Shown here: positions 12,183 to 24,820 of the stretch, one piece after another
Numbering within the stretch: position 1 is the stretch's first letter
Layout: every line of letters begins with the position of its first letter
Source: Campylorhamphus procurvoides
Lineage: Eukaryota > Chordata > Aves > Passeriformes > Dendrocolaptidae
Length of the DNA stretch: 64,000 bases
Assembly: GCA_013396655.1 (NCBI GenBank)
Contig: WBMV01004258.1
Span: forward strand, 483,987 to 547,986
Reading direction: 5' to 3'
Translations under genes and position numbers: made by a program
The notes under the pieces: generated by a model
What the model was told of the DNA's origin: nothing
What the model saw: the letters and a program-made list of their open reading frames with translations, nothing else
Databases searched by the model: none

Positions 12183-12702
12183 GGTCACTCGGGCTCAGCT
12201 TTGGGTGGGACACCAAGGCATTGAGCCCTGTCTTTGCAAGGAATTTGATGGGAGTAATTTGGGAAGAAGACCAATCCACCTGCAAAGCCACTGTCACAGG
12301 GATGTGCACAGCAGTGGTGTTATGAGCCATTAAAAGTGACTCGTGGAATTAATTACCCCGATGATTTAATGGGGAGAATGAAGCCTGTGACGGAAGCGCT
12401 CCATGGGCTGCAGGGGGATCAGGATGTGGATGTGCATGGATGAGTTGTCTGGCACTGCTCAGCTGCTCCTGCAGGCACCTTCCTCCAAGGGTTTTGGGAG
12501 CAGAAGGGCACTGAAGAGCATGAAGAGGAAGGAAGGATCTGGAGAGACCCCAGGGGAACGTGCCTCCATCTGTTCCATGTGTCAAGGATGCAGAATAATT
12601 GAGGTGGGAGGAGGGTTTTGGAGGTCTCCCGTTCAACCTTTGCATCAAAGAAGAGTCATCTCCTAACTGTTTATTGCCCTTGGTCATGCCTGGCAGAGTT
12701 TA
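12183..12702. other. Unique intergenic sequence, no gene seen
   Basis: No recognisable coding or RNA feature. Confidence 0.55.
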
Positions 12703-12790
12703 CAATATCTCCATGGATGGAGAATCCACAGGCTCTCTGATTCTCTCTTCCAGTGCTTGACCACACTCACAGTGAAAACTTTTTCCTTGC
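12703..12790 (-). mobile_element. CR1 LINE fragment, internal piece
   Basis: CCATGGATGGAGAATCCACA and GACCACACTCACAGTGAAAA are the complement of a CR1 tail lacking its 3' end. It directly abuts a plus-strand CR1 copy. Confidence 0.65.
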
Positions 12791-12802
12791 ATTTTCAGCT
12801 GG

Positions 12803-13010
12803 TATTTGGAAGAAATCCTTCCCTGTGAGGGTGGGCAGGCCCTGGCACAGGTTGGGCAGAGAAGCTGTGGCTGCCCCTGGATCCCTGGGAGTGTCCAAGG
12901 CCAGGTTGGAGCACCCTGGGCTGGTGGAAGGTGTCCCTGCTCATGGCAGGGGGTGAAACTGGATGGGCTTTGAGGTCCCTTCCAACCCAAACCATTCCAT
13001 GATTCTATGG
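12803..13010 (+). mobile_element. CR1 LINE 3' fragment
   Basis: GAGGGTGGGCAGGCCCTGGC through CCAACCCAAACCATTCCATG and the terminal ATTCTATGG. Confidence 0.93.
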
Positions 13011-14530
13011 TCTGGGAAGTGGTGGCCTTCCAAGTAATGAAGTTCAGTCCATCTCATTTATTCTCTGGATCAGGATGTGAAGCAAGAAGTGAAAAAAACA
13101 GATAGGGAGGGAAAAAAAGGGGAAGCAAGGGAGATGTGAACACCAGCATGGAATGTTAGGACATGTGGTGGCAAAATGTGTCTGCTCAGCTCTTATCTGG
13201 GCTTATTCCATTTGAATCTGAATGGAGAAGGATGTAATTCACTGTGATATTGTAGCTTTGGTGTCCAGCGTGGGTGGGAGAAGATGTGCAAGATAAGAGA
13301 ACTCTCAAGATAACAGCAAATTTTGGAAAGTATTTAAAACCTGCAGTTAGAAGTGGAGGTGGATTTGGAGACAGACTGTGGGGATGGGTGAGTGTCCAAG
13401 GTGAGGCATGGCCAGAAGCTCCTCCTGTGAGTCTTCCAGAGCTTTCCCTCCACATGTCCTTGGCAGGATCAGACCAGTCCTGCTCTGCCGCTCTCCAAGA
13501 GCATCTGCACTTTCTCCACTCCTGATTTCACTTCTATTTTAAAAAAAGGTAAAAAAGTTCTGTTTTGCTGATTTTGTTTTTTTAACACAGCCTAACAAAA
13601 CTCCGGATAATGACAAACAAGTGAGCAAGACTCTGGCACAAGAAAAACGAGATTTAATCTGTCAGCCCGTGGGCGGATGGAGCAGGATAGCACTGGCTGT
13701 ATTTTCTTAAGGTGGCTCTTTCCATCCCTGGAGCTGCTTAAAATAAAGCAGATGGGAATACAGAATTATCCTCACCGCAGAAATATGGTGCTGCATCCAG
13801 AACATGTTGCTTTTTGTGGAGTCTCTGCTCTGACACACTACAGCCCCACCAGTCACTCAAGCAAAATGATGGCACAGGCACTGAAGTGGCAATGCTGGAG
13901 ACAGGAGATCAGTTCCCCCGGGATGTCCAGGCAGGATTTAGGGGTTGTGAGGGTTGAGAAGCATGAGGGAGGTCAGCTGGACCTGAAGCCAAAGAGCCAG
14001 CCCTGGTTGGTTTGCTGAAGAACAGAACCCCAGTGCACAGAGAGACCCAGAGAACACAGGAACACCTCACTGGACGTGGGTTGCACAAAACTGTTTGGTG
14101 TGAGAGCTCCTAGCCCATCCCGGGCTCTGGCCAAGAGTTCATTTAACGGACCTGGACCAAAATCCAGGAGGTGTTCAAGTCACCCCATGAGGAAGGAGGT
14201 GGCAATGGCTCCTCTTCTCCAAGTCCTGGTGTAATGTTCTGCTTCCCTCTGGCCCAGGCTGTGTTGGGGAGGTGAAGGTTCACACCAAAGCTCTGTGGAA
14301 TTACAGCTGTGGGTCTCACCAGAGCAGGAAGATGGATGTTTGTCCTCTCTCCACAGCCAAAGGAAAAGCTGGGAGAGGTTAAGTGACTTGTCCAGTGCCA
14401 CAGAGACAACCCGTGGGAAAAATGGATGAGCAGAGATTTCCCAACTCCATCAATGGCTCTGGAAGGGGCTGGCTCTGTCCATCAGCAAAGGAGCCTTTGT
14501 AGTTTCCTTCCTGTATCCTTTTCCTCCTCC
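13011..14530. other. Unique intergenic sequence, no gene seen
   Basis: Short open frames only. None carries a recognised motif or is flanked by convincing splice sites in phase. Confidence 0.6.
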
Positions 14531-14835
14531 TGAGGGGAAGCAGCTCCATCTCTGCTCTGTGTGACAGGGACAGCGCCCGGGAAGGGCTGGAGCTGGGCCA
14601 GGGCAGGGTCAGGGGGGATCTCAGCCAAAGGCTCTTCCCCCAGAGGGTGGTGGGCACTGCCCAGGCTCCCCAGGGCAGTGGGCATGGCCCCAAGGCTGCC
14701 AGAGCTGCAGGAGGGGTTGGATGATGCTCTGGGGCACAGGGTGGGATTGGGGGGGTGTCTGTGCAGGGCTGAGGGTTGGACTGGATGGTCCTTGTGGGTC
14801 CCTCCCAGCTCAGGAGATTCCACAGTTCTATGATC
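14531..14835 (+). mobile_element. CR1 LINE 3' fragment, third subfamily
   Basis: CTCTGCTCTGTGTGACAGGG, CCCAGGCTCCCCAGGGCAGT, GGATGGTCCTTGTGGGTCCC and a closing AGTTCTATGATCC. The same subfamily occurs at 59728-60086 and serves as the reference for the missing bases there. Confidence 0.85.
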
Positions 14836-16505
14836 CTTTAAAAACCCTGGAGTACCTACAGATGGAAACAGGATCCCACTGCCAGACAAGGAGCCCATCA
14901 AGCCTTGAGTGGCCTCAAAGGGCAATGACCACGGGATGGCAGCAAAATCCATCACTGGGGAAGGCTCCAAGCCCAGTTTTCCCAGTCCTTGGCTGGGCAC
15001 CACTGCTGGCACCAGGAGACAGCGGGGCTGGGGCTGGCAGTGCAGAACCAACCCAAAGCTGCAAAGGGACAGGGATGAGGGGAAGCAAAATGGTCTTTTG
15101 ATATTTTGCTTTTGGGAATATGAGCTCTCAGTTCCACTCCTCAGGGTGATTTTTGCTGTTCTGTTGGAACAAAAAACCCCAAACTGAACCAACCAACCAA
15201 CAACAACAACAACAGCAAAACAACTAACCAAACCACTCCAAATCAAATCAAACAAACAAAAACCCCACAAAATTAAATTGAAATAAAAAAACCTCCAAAA
15301 CAGCAAGATAACTCCAAAACACACCAGGGTATCTCCATTTCTCTTTTGGCTGAACCCCACCCAGGGCTGGATGTTTTCTGTAGATGGGGAAAAAGGTGGA
15401 TGGGAGGGGCCATCCCAATAAAAATTTTTCCAAAAGCCAACCTTTTCCTTTTTTTTTTTTGCTAAGACAAATATATATAAATACCTCAGGGTAAGAATCA
15501 TCTGTGCTGAGGCTGCAGCTTTGCAAGGCTGTCCCCTCCAAGCACCAACCTCTGTGGTGGGAGAGGGGAGAGCAGAAGGAGCTCCCAGGGCAGGGAGAAC
15601 AGGCTGTTCTGCTGAGGGAGGCAGAGATCTCTGGCTAATGAATTGGCCCCGTTTCCAGAAGCACTGCCAGGATGAAATGGGGTCTCTCCTCCACTTATTC
15701 ATGTGAATTGGCTGGTTCAAACCTCTCCGTCTGTGTCATTTCTGTGATGGAAAAAAGTGAAATGGGAAGAAAAGGAATGCATTTACAGTTATGTCCTGGG
15801 AGGAATTTTGGCTGAACCCCATTAAACCCAAGGTAAATTAGGGCTTTTTATAAGGGCTTTCTAAACTAACACCTTCCTGGCATCCTTTCCCTTGCTTCTC
15901 TCTTTTCTGGAGCAGATAACATTTGCAGGAGGAAGGAAAAGAAAATTGAAGGTGTGTGGTTAATTTTTTTTTTAATTATGATGTTTTGGGATTTATTTTT
16001 TTTTTAATGAAGTAAACACTTCCTGATTGCCTTTCCCCTCCCTCCTTTTTAATCTCCATAAACCTACTGGCTCCACACAGCTATGCCTGAGTGCTTCAAC
16101 TCTGGGCTCCTGATCTGCACTTCCAGCAGAATGGAGGAGACAGGGGGGGTCCAGAAAGGCAAGAGGCATGGAAAGAAGGCAGATGTGTGATCACCACCTG
16201 CCATGAACAAATCCTAGAGAGAGGCAGGAAACCTCTGCATGGACCCCTCAGCAAAACCCACCCAGCAGCCCAGGAACTGGAGCAAGAGCAGAGCTCCAAG
16301 GCAGAGGTTCTCCACACAACACCCATGTGGTCCCTCCAGAAGATCTGTGTCCAGCCACTCTGCTCAGCATCACTTTGGGCTCAAACTTCCTTCCCAAGCT
16401 ATTGCATGTGGCTTTTCCAGGACCACGTGGTTTTCCAAACTCTGATGCATCAACTCTGATGCATTTAAAGATATCTCCAGAATTCTGCTCTGGAAATACT
16501 GATAC
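14836..16505. other. Unique intergenic sequence with A-rich tracts
   Basis: Contains a (CCAA)/(CAA) low-complexity tract at 15187-15235 and T-rich runs near 15968 and 16005. A 412-aa minus-strand open frame (14482-15720) is treated as spurious. Confidence 0.6.
15187..15235. repeat. (CCAA)n/(CAA)n low-complexity tract
   Basis: Three CCAA units then four CAA units and degenerate continuation. Confidence 0.9.
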
Positions 16506-16900
16506 AGAATCACAGACTGGTTTGGGTTAGAAGGGATCTTAAAGACCATTCAGTTCCACCCCCTGCCATGGGCAGGGACACCTTCCACCAGCCCAGGTTG
16601 CTCTAACCTGGTCTTGGACACTGCCAGGGATCCAGGGGCAGCCACAGCTTCTCTGCCCAACCTGTGTCACCCTCACAGGGAAGAATTTCTTCCTAATATC
16701 CAATCTAAACCTACTCTTCTTCCATTTGAAGCCATTCCCCCTTGTCCCATACTTCCAGTTGCTTGTCCAAAGTCCCTTTCCAGCTCTCTTGAAGCCCATT
16801 TAGGCACTGGAAGGCCACAATTAGATCACCCCAAAGCCTTCTCTTTTCTAGGCTGAACAATCCGAATTCTCACAGCCTTTCCTCATAGCAGAGGTGCTTC
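16506..16900 (-). mobile_element. CR1 LINE 3' fragment, about 400 bp
   Basis: One of the longer copies: AGAATCACAGACTGGTTTGG at the left through to TTCTCTTTTCTAGGCTGAAC and CCTTTCCTCATAGCAGAGGT, which is upstream CR1 sequence seen in complement. Confidence 0.93.
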
Positions 16901-18288
16901 TATCACTGCTTCCCCTCCAGCTCAGAACAGCAAACACCCTCCCCCTTCCATCCACAGCAATTATTCAGCATCTCAGGCCCGTGTACCAGAGAACACTGAC
17001 GGGGGGACATCCTTCCCACCCATCACCTTTCCCAAGAAATACAATGACAGTGTCAATATAATCCTCTTTACCAGCAGATTCTACTCCAAAGCCACCCCAC
17101 CAAGAGAGGACGACTTTGCTGTATCACTTGGAGAGGGTCATTGTGCATACAAATCAAATTCCGGCATCTCCAATGTAAAGAGATCTCTCAGGACGGTAGG
17201 GTTAGGATTGAAGAGTCTAATAAGGGGAGAGAATTAAGCCTGCAATCACTTGGACTGATTTAAATTAGGGTTTTTTTCCTCTTGCTTTGATTAAAATAAG
17301 CCGATTTTCCTTTCCACCTGTGTTCCTCATGCAGGCAGAATTTCCATTACCTGCAGTCAAAGCTTTTTTTAACTTCTTGAAGCTCAAACTTCATGGCATC
17401 CCTTCCTCTTGGTTGCCAGGACTTTCCTTTGCCCATTACCCCTCTTGAGATATTAATTATAATATCTCCCTGCTTTATGTACCAGTCACCTCTCTTATTA
17501 AATGGACCTCCTGTGTGCCTTTCTTCTCTCTTATTAAAGAACACTGACCTTCGTTATGCATTACAGAAGATAATGAATATTCATTATGGAATGGTGATGA
17601 TATTGGGCTTACATTGTCTGCAGGAAGATTTAGGTCAGGCATAAAGGAAGCCCTTTTTGTGACAGGGACAGGGATGAACCCCCTGTGTCCCATCAGGGGT
17701 GGCTTTCAAGCACACAGCCAAATTTGAGGGATGCAACAGGTACACATGATGCTGATTTGGGGCAAATAGGTGAGATTCCAGGCAGCCCTTGCACCTTTGC
17801 ACACTTTCTATGGAAACAGGACTATTGGAAATCTTCCAGTAGGTCCTCCCAATGGCCATCCATTAAAAGGGACAGTACAGTGTTTTATAGCATCATTTTC
17901 AAGCTCTGGACTGCTCATACAGTGCTTAAATCAAGGAAAAGACAAAGTAACCTGGACAGTCGTCTCTGGCCATCAATTCATCCTCCAGCCCTAAGTTAAT
18001 GGCACTAAAGACAATACCTGTCCCACCCACCACCTGATGGATTCATTCATATCCATGAAACCCTCCAGCACCCACACTGAGCTCATTTTACGCCCAGGTC
18101 AGAGCTGGGATAATGCCCAGGAATGGGATGGGAAGTGCCTGAAGAGAATGGAGGATGTGGGAGCCCCAGGGGCTCTGGCTGGAACTGCTGCTTTCCTGAT
18201 CCCATAGGCATTCACAGGGTATGCACACCCTCCTCTTGACTTACAGGAGGCATTCCTTTAAATCCCTTGTGCCTGGGCAAACCCAAGC
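16901..18288. other. Intergenic, possible conserved non-coding block 17140-17640
   Basis: No gene seen. The block 17140-17640 is free of repeats and carries several homeobox-like TAAT cores and AT-rich palindromic words (ATTAATTATAAT, AATGAATATTCATT). Vertebrate conserved enhancers often look like this. It is an inference from composition only. Confidence 0.4.
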
Positions 18289-18550
18289 ACAGAGGGCAGG
18301 GACAGATGGCAGAGGGCAGGGATAGATGGGATATTGGGAAGGAATTGGTGGCTGGGAGGGTGGGCAGGCCCTGGCACAGGTTGGGCAGAGAAGCTGTGGC
18401 TGCCCCTGGATCCCTGGGAGTGTCCAAGGCCCCAGGATGGGGCTTGGAGCACCCTGGACTGGTGGAAGGTGTCCCTGCCCATGGCAGGGGGTGTAATTAA
18501 TCATCTTTAATATCCTTTCCAACCCAAACCATTCCATGACTCTATGATTT
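18289..18550 (+). mobile_element. CR1 LINE 3' fragment
   Basis: Opens with a doubled AGAGGGCAGGGA unit, then GATATTGGGAAGGAATTGGT, GAGGGTGGGCAGGCCCTGGC and the CCATGACTCTATGATTT end. Confidence 0.93.
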
Positions 18551-19861
18551 GGTTGCTAGTGGCAGATGAAATTCAGTGAATCTCATTTATGGGATTACTG
18601 GATTTGCATATCTCTCCCAGGGGATCCAGTTTAGCTACTTTAGGATCTGCAACCCAGAGCAAAGATCATTTCTGAGTATCCTGACCTGTGTTGGACACAG
18701 ATCCCAGCAGAGGGAGGTCCCTGCAGAAGTGCTTTCCTGACTGCTTTGGTAGGGCATTTCTTGCCTGGGCTTCCCTGCCCTTTCCTTTAGAATATCCTAG
18801 AACCTCCTGAAGTGGAAGGAAACCCCAAGGATCATGGAAGTCAAACACCTTAAAAGCTCCAGACTTCCATGATTCAATGCCCATTGCACATGTCAAATAC
18901 ACCAAGGCAGCAAAACACCCCTGGTACCCCCGGCCATGTATCTGCTCTATCCATTTCCAACCTCCTTGGGGATCCCAGCTGCCTTCCCCTGGCTGTTCCT
19001 GCATCCCAGGGGGCTGTGTCCACCCCAACCACTTGTCCCTGTAACCTACTGTGGCTCTACACCAGCACCAGCAACTCACAGCCTTTCCAGAGACTCTTGG
19101 AGAGCATCCTGATTTCTTTAAAGCTGATCCCGCAAGGAAAGCAGACAAGACAGTATTTTGGGGAAAGGGACATCAGATAAATGATCTTCCCTTGCAGCCT
19201 TTTGTGCAGCTTTTAAAATGACTCCTGGAAACACACTGTGTCAGTCATCAGAGAAAGCAAAGAACTAGCTAACACTGAGTCTAATCCAGCCTAATAGTGC
19301 CAAAATTCCATGTCTCCCCAGTTATCCATGGAGCAGGTGCAGCAGAGACAACTGCTCTGTTCCCTTCCCCACACTGCCCAACTAACACCAGGTAGGAGCA
19401 CCAGGACTTACTGGAGAGAGAAGGAAGTTCAGTCCAAACACATAAAACTCAGCAGCAGCAAGGACGGTGCCTCCTGCTCCTGCCAGATCCCTGCTAAGTG
19501 CTTTGATTTTAAGGATTTCTTTAATTTATTTTTAAATGAAGATACTCTGTCTTCTCCTGCTCTCGCCCAACTTCCTCCAGCAATGTGATCCATTTGGATT
19601 AGCTCCAGGGAGATGAAAGTAGCCTTGCTGCTCTCAGAGTTATCTGTGTTCTCCACACAGGCTGAGTAGAAAAGCAAATATTCCTGGTCCCTGGTGCAGC
19701 TTGTGCAGCTCTTGGCCTGATGTCAGTGTGGAGCTGCTGAACGGAGCCGTGTTCTCTCAGAGGCAGATAAGGAGGGGCTGTGCATCCTGCATCCAAACTC
19801 ATCTCTGCTTGCACATGCAACTCCTTCTGCTCTATTTCATGGTGATTTGCACAAGTGCATA
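18551..19861. other. Unique intergenic sequence, no gene seen
   Basis: Nothing recognisable; open frames are short and without motifs. Confidence 0.6.
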
Positions 19862-20140
19862 AAAATTCAGGCTGGAAGGTGTCTTGTCCAGGTGAGTGTT
19901 GAACATCTCCAAGGGAAGCAATGCCCTCACCTCTCTGGGTTGGTGGTCCAGCCTTTCAGCATCCTCACAGTGAAAATATTGTTCCTTGGATCTCATTATG
20001 GAATTCCCCTTCCTGCAGCTTATGCCTATTGCCTCTCATCCTTTCATCACACACCTCTGTGAGGAATCAGACTCTCCCTTCTCTCTAACCTTAATTATGA
20101 AGCTGAAAAGAGACATTAGGCTTCCCCACTGCAGGCCACA
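19862..20140 (-). mobile_element. Probable degraded CR1 fragment
   Basis: CATCCTCACAGTGAAAATAT, the CTCATCCTTTCATCACACAC stretch and GAAGCTGAAAAGAGACATTA resemble an old CR1 tail in complement, but divergence is high. Confidence 0.45.
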
Positions 20141-20169
20141 CCAAGCCAGATCCCTCTGCCTCTCCTCTT

Positions 20170-20526
20170 ATGTCCAGCCTGGAGAAAAGGAGGCTCAAGG
20201 GGGACTTTTTTAGTCTCTACAACTCCCTGACAGGAGGAGGTTGGAGCACAGGAGGGGTCAGGCTCTGCTCCCAGGGAGCAAGGGGGAGGAGGAATCAGCC
20301 TCAAGTTGCACCAGGGAAGGCTTAGTTTGGACATTAGGGAGAATTTTTTCACCAAAAGGGTTGTCCAGCTCTGTCACAGGGTGCCCAGGGCAACAGTGGG
20401 ATTTGAAAGCTGTGTGGATGTGGCATTTGGGGACAGGATTAGTGGTGGCTTTGGCAGCGCTGGGGGAACAGTTGGCCTCGATGATTTCGGAGGGCTTTTC
20501 CAGCCTTAAGGACTCTGTGGTTCTGC
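20170..20526 (+). mobile_element. CR1 LINE 3' fragment, second subfamily
   Basis: CTACAACTCCCTGACAGGAG, GCCTCAAGTTGCACCAGGGA, GATGTGGCATTTGGGGACAG and GGGCTTTTCCAGCCTTAAGG give a 350-bp plus-strand copy. Confidence 0.92.
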
Positions 20527-20913
20527 CATGTGCTCCAGCCTCCTGACCACACTCATCAGGGCATTCCCACAGTGCAATGCCCAAGGCAAGACCTCAGCTG
20601 GCCAAGCTGTTCATATTCAGGACTGAAAGACAGACACATGGAGTGCAGAGAAGTCTGGCATCACTAGGGCAGGGAGCAAGAGGACCTGGGCTTGGCCAGC
20701 CTCACCAAAGAGGTCTGAGAGGCAGATAAACAGCCCACTGGAAGGTTACACCAGTATTTCTAATGCTGTTGTTCCACAGACACATCTTTTGGTGATTAAA
20801 AGGTTATCAGAAGCCAGGATTGATTCCCTGGCCCATTCCACCAACTGATTGTGAGCACAGAAGGAAAGAGCAAGTGATGGGTGCTGAGAATGGTGGGGAA
20901 AAACATCTAGAAT
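20527..20913. other. Unique intergenic sequence, no gene seen
   Basis: Nothing recognisable. Confidence 0.6.
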
Positions 20914-21094
20914 TACAGAATCATGAAATCACTGAATGGTTTGTGTAGAAAGGGACATTAAAGATCATCCAGTGCCATCCCCTGCCACGGGCAGGGACAC
21001 CTGCCATCAGCCCAGGGTGCTCCAAGCTCCGTCCAACCTGGCCTTGGACACTTCCAGGGATCCAGGGGCAGCCACAGTTTCTCTGGGCACCCTG
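20914..21094 (-). mobile_element. CR1 LINE 3' fragment
   Basis: TTACAGAATCATGAAATCAC, CCTGCCACGGGCAGGGACAC and CCACAGTTTCTCTGGGCACC. Confidence 0.9.
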
Positions 21095-22069
21095 TTAAGA
21101 GGATGCTTTGCCCCAGAAACAACCACCATAATTCAGCCTCCAGCCAGGACACAATAAAAACGCTTTCTCCTGTGCTGCCTCCAGAAAGGGAAATGCAGCC
21201 TGTGACTCAACCTGCACATGCTGACACCAGGATGTGAAATGGTGAGCAACATTCCCATTAAGTGGAGTTTGCACTCCAACTAAGCACACTGGATTTATGT
21301 AACTTGGCTGGAAATGTGGATTTTTGTAGCTAAAAGCTTTACCTCAACCAGTAATGGCATTCCAGCTGCAAATCCCCATCAGTGTCTTGGGACAACATGA
21401 GGCATGTATTGCTGGGTTCCAACAACTGCACCCCTTTGCTCTACACACAGAAAAGAAACCAAATTGTATTTTGGCATTGCTGGCTTTCTTTTTTCTTCAT
21501 ACCCATGGATATGTGGAGAGAGGAGAACAGTTCTTTGCTAATTTGTGCTGGAAATCCTCCCCATCCAGCTCTGGTGGCTGCTCGTGCGCTGTCAGCAGAG
21601 CCACAGAGTTTGAGGGACATTTATTCCAAACAGAGCTGACAGCGCCACGAACCGAATAAACTTTAATTAACTCGTGTCTAAAGGAAACACGGGAAGGGAC
21701 AGGTGAAATTAAAGCCCGGCTGCGGTGACAGACTTCTGCACTAATGACTTGGAAATTGGGTACGATTTACATTTTGAAAAGATACAGAGAAGTCATTAAG
21801 GCTCCAGACAAACAGAGGAGAGGAGAGAGCTGGGCAGGCAGAGCAGCTCTGAATGAGACACCCAGAGCAACAGCAACCACATAACCACCACCACTGTGTG
21901 TAGGATGGTTGTCCTCCCCAGGACTGACTTTGCTCAGAAAGACAACATTTTTATCTCTTATTTTCAGCTACAGAATGCCAGGCACCGAGGAGTCACCTGT
22001 CTGGTGCTGGGGCCACGCTTGGATGAGCCCAGTGGAGTTACCCAAGGATGATTTCCCTGATTAGAATCC
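21095..22069. other. Unique intergenic sequence, no gene seen
   Basis: No coding support. An AT-rich, non-repeat stretch lies at 21655-21810 (AATAAACTTTAATTAACTCG). Confidence 0.5.
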
Positions 22070-22215
22070 CAGAATCACAAAATCATTTAGGTTGGCAAAC
22101 ACCTCCAAGATCATCCAGTCCAACCTGTGACTGATGCCCCCATTGTCACCCAACCCAGGGCACCGAGAGCCACATCCAGTCATTCCTTGAAGACTCCCAG
22201 GAATGGGAGACTCCA
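22070..22215 (-). mobile_element. CR1 LINE 3' fragment
   Basis: AGAATCACAAAATCATTTAG, GATCATCCAGTCCAACCTGT and CACCCAACCCAGGGCACCGA. Confidence 0.88.
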
Positions 22216-22861
22216 ACAGGCCTTTTCTAGGGATGTGCCCATTCCAAAGAAACACTGGTTAGGAGCCATCTGGAATAGTTCACAGCCAACAGAGATGAAG
22301 AAAACGTGCAGAAGAATTGCTGGAAAGTCAGCCACGTGCAGAGATGCAGTAACAGCCACATGGTTTGAACCAGGTGGTGATGGCATTAACCTGGGACAGC
22401 CCTGCTTGACATCCAAACCCACCACCTTGTGTGGCTCAACTGCTCACCAAAAAGCCTTTGAAAGGTTCTGATTTTGTGGCCACAGAGAGTAAAGCCTCTG
22501 AATTTCAGCTGTAGGGATTTCACTTCCCCACTATTTTTCTCTTTAATCCCCATTAGCACAGCAACCTCCATCTCCGAATATTTCTGAAGACCTGCTCAAG
22601 CAAATCCTTGGCCTGTCTGGTTTTAGTTTAGATTTATATCCTTACTGGCATCATTTTTTTCAAATCCTCCCCCAGCTTCTAACATGAAAGAGGCATTTAC
22701 CTGATCAAGTCCCACTCCCTGCATCCCTCAGATGAAGCTGGGGCAGAACCAGAGCAGACACTCAAACCTTCAGAGCAGGAATGAGCTGCCATGAAACACA
22801 ACACAGTGGGAATCACCTCACAGGGGTTTTGAGCCTTCAAACCTACAGCACCTCACTGCCC
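22216..22861. other. Unique intergenic sequence, no gene seen
   Basis: Nothing recognisable. Confidence 0.6.
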
Positions 22862-23060
22862 TCTACAACTCCTTGACAGGAGGTTGGATCCAGGTGGGTA
22901 TTGGGCTCTTCTTGCTCCTAACAAGTGACAGGAGGAGATAAAAGAGCCTCAAGTTGCACCAGGGGAAGTTTACATTGGGCACTAGGGAAAAATTCTTCAT
23001 GGATAGGGTTGTCAAAGCCTGGGACAGGCTGGCAAGGGTTTTCAGCAGTGACCTAGGAGT
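22862..23060 (+). mobile_element. CR1 LINE internal fragment
   Basis: TCTACAACTCCTTGACAGGA, GCCTCAAGTTGCACCAGGGG and ACTAGGGAAAAATTCTTCAT match the second CR1 subfamily, but the 3' tail is missing. Confidence 0.85.
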
Positions 23061-24243
23061 GTACAGGACCCAGAAACCCAGGGCTGTGGTCCTGCTCTTG
23101 AGGCAGAGCCCTGACAAACTGTCCCCTTTGCATAAAAACCTCAGGGGTTCTGGAACAAGAGGCCATCACAAGCAGGACCTTGTTTTCTTCTGCCCCTTTT
23201 TCATCTTGTTTTCATGTATGTTTTAATTCTGCAGTTTTGTTTTCAAGAACTAGGACTCTACTTTGATTATGACCATTACTTTGGTATTTAAAGTCCTCCT
23301 TTAATGTAATTTTGAAAGTTCTCTCAAGAAACAATAGACCATCTTATTTCACTTATAACAAGTGTCCCAAGTAGAGCAGCAAGAAGGAAGCAGCAGGGTC
23401 TCAACAGCCCAGGACAGGTCTCACAAGCTTCTTCAGAGGCTTTGTGGAGGAGCTGAGCTCCAGATGGTGCACTGAGACCCTGGGTGGAGCTCACCCCACA
23501 TTTAGGTTACCAGCTATTGCCCAGCAACTATTAAATAACCTGCACCCTGAGTCAGACGCTTCCCAGAGTCTGAGCCTGCAATCCACCAAGTGCTTCCTGG
23601 AAGGTGCTTTGTCCCACTGGCACCAAGGAGCAGATCCAGAAACGCTCCCATTCACTAGCACCTTTATAAATGAATATTTGGAAGGATGCCAGAGGTCCAT
23701 ATCCAAGTGGGAGGGAGCTGGCAGGCAGCACTTGCGTTATTTGTAATACATTCTGTTACCTGAAGGTCCCAGCCATGCTGTAAATCCAGGCATGCCCAGG
23801 CATTGGGAAGGACATCCATGAGAGAAAATGGTTAGAAAGTTCCCCTGCATAAATTCAGGTGCCAGTCTGTGCTCTCCTGGATCATTCCTAGGCAGGGCTC
23901 AAGGCACACACCAGTCCAGGAACAGCTCCCAGCAGGGAGTTTGCATCCAGCCACCCTCTCCTGGAAGGCAAGGCAAGTTTACAGGTGTGGAAGAGGGAGT
24001 TTTGTGCCAGTTGGCCACAGGGCCCAGGATACACTCAGTTCCTGGATGCACTTAGTTTATTAGCAGGGATGAAGCTGAACTGCCTCTACTTACAGTCTCA
24101 TTACCGGATATCGATCCGTGACACCACCGTGAATCCCTGAATCCAAATCCAACCCTCTGCCAGCTGGATGGGTTCTCCTTCTGGGACAAAGGAGTGAGGA
24201 TCCTCACACAAGTGGATATGCCTCCAGCCCTGGTGGGATATAA
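23061..24243. other. Unique intergenic sequence, no gene seen
   Basis: Open frames are short. No motif, exon or RNA recognised. Confidence 0.6.
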
Positions 24244-24362
24244 ATTTAAAGGGATTTTAAGTGTGGATGTGGCACTTGGGGACATGGGTTAATGCTGGGG
24301 GAATGGTTGGACTCAGTGATCTCAGAGGGCTTTTCCAACCTTAATGATTCCATAATTCTATA
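24244..24362 (+). mobile_element. CR1 LINE terminal fragment
   Basis: GTGTGGATGTGGCACTTGGG, GGGCTTTTCCAACCTTAATG and ATTCCATAATTCTATA: the end of the second subfamily. Confidence 0.9.
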
Positions 24363-24532
24363 TAATTCCTGTATATAATGATGAGTTTGAGGGGGGAATG
24401 TGCTATTTGGTCAAAATAAAGAATAAATTGGAAAGACACCTACTTTCCCTCAAATCTGCCTGCACCAGGGTCAGGTGCTGCCCCCACACTGGGTGGGGAA
24501 ATTGCACAGGTCTGCAAATGGATTGCTGTGAT

Positions 24533-24820
24533 TAAGGACTTACAGTTACTAAGACAAGGGGGAATGTTTTTAAAATAAAAAAGGATAGATTTAGATTACA
24601 TATGAGAGAGAAATTCTTCCCTGTGAGGGTGGGCAGGCCCTGGCACAGGGTGGGCAGAGAAGCTGTGGCTGCCCCTGGATCCCTAGAAGTGTCCAAGGCC
24701 AGGTTGGACGGGGCTTGGAGCACCCTGGGCTGGTGGAAGGTGTCCCTGCCCATGGCAGGGGGTGGAATGAGATGGGTTTTAAGGTCCCTTCCAACCAAAC
24801 CATTCCATGATTTTATGGGC
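24533..24820 (+). mobile_element. CR1 LINE 3' fragment
   Basis: AAGACAAGGGGGAATGTTTT, GAGGGTGGGCAGGCCCTGGC and CCATTCCATGATTTTATGG give a near complete tail of about 290 bp. Confidence 0.93.

Noticed and set aside
11944..12333. Recurring peptide with SQGSRGSHSFSAQPVPGPAH at many loci
   Set aside because: This looks like a repeated protein domain, but it is the translation of the CR1 3' tail, which is non-coding there.
14482..15720. 412-aa open frame on the minus strand
   Set aside because: It is the longest frame in the upstream region but runs through a CR1 tail and low-complexity tracts, codes poly-Lys and Phe-rich stretches, and matches no family I know.
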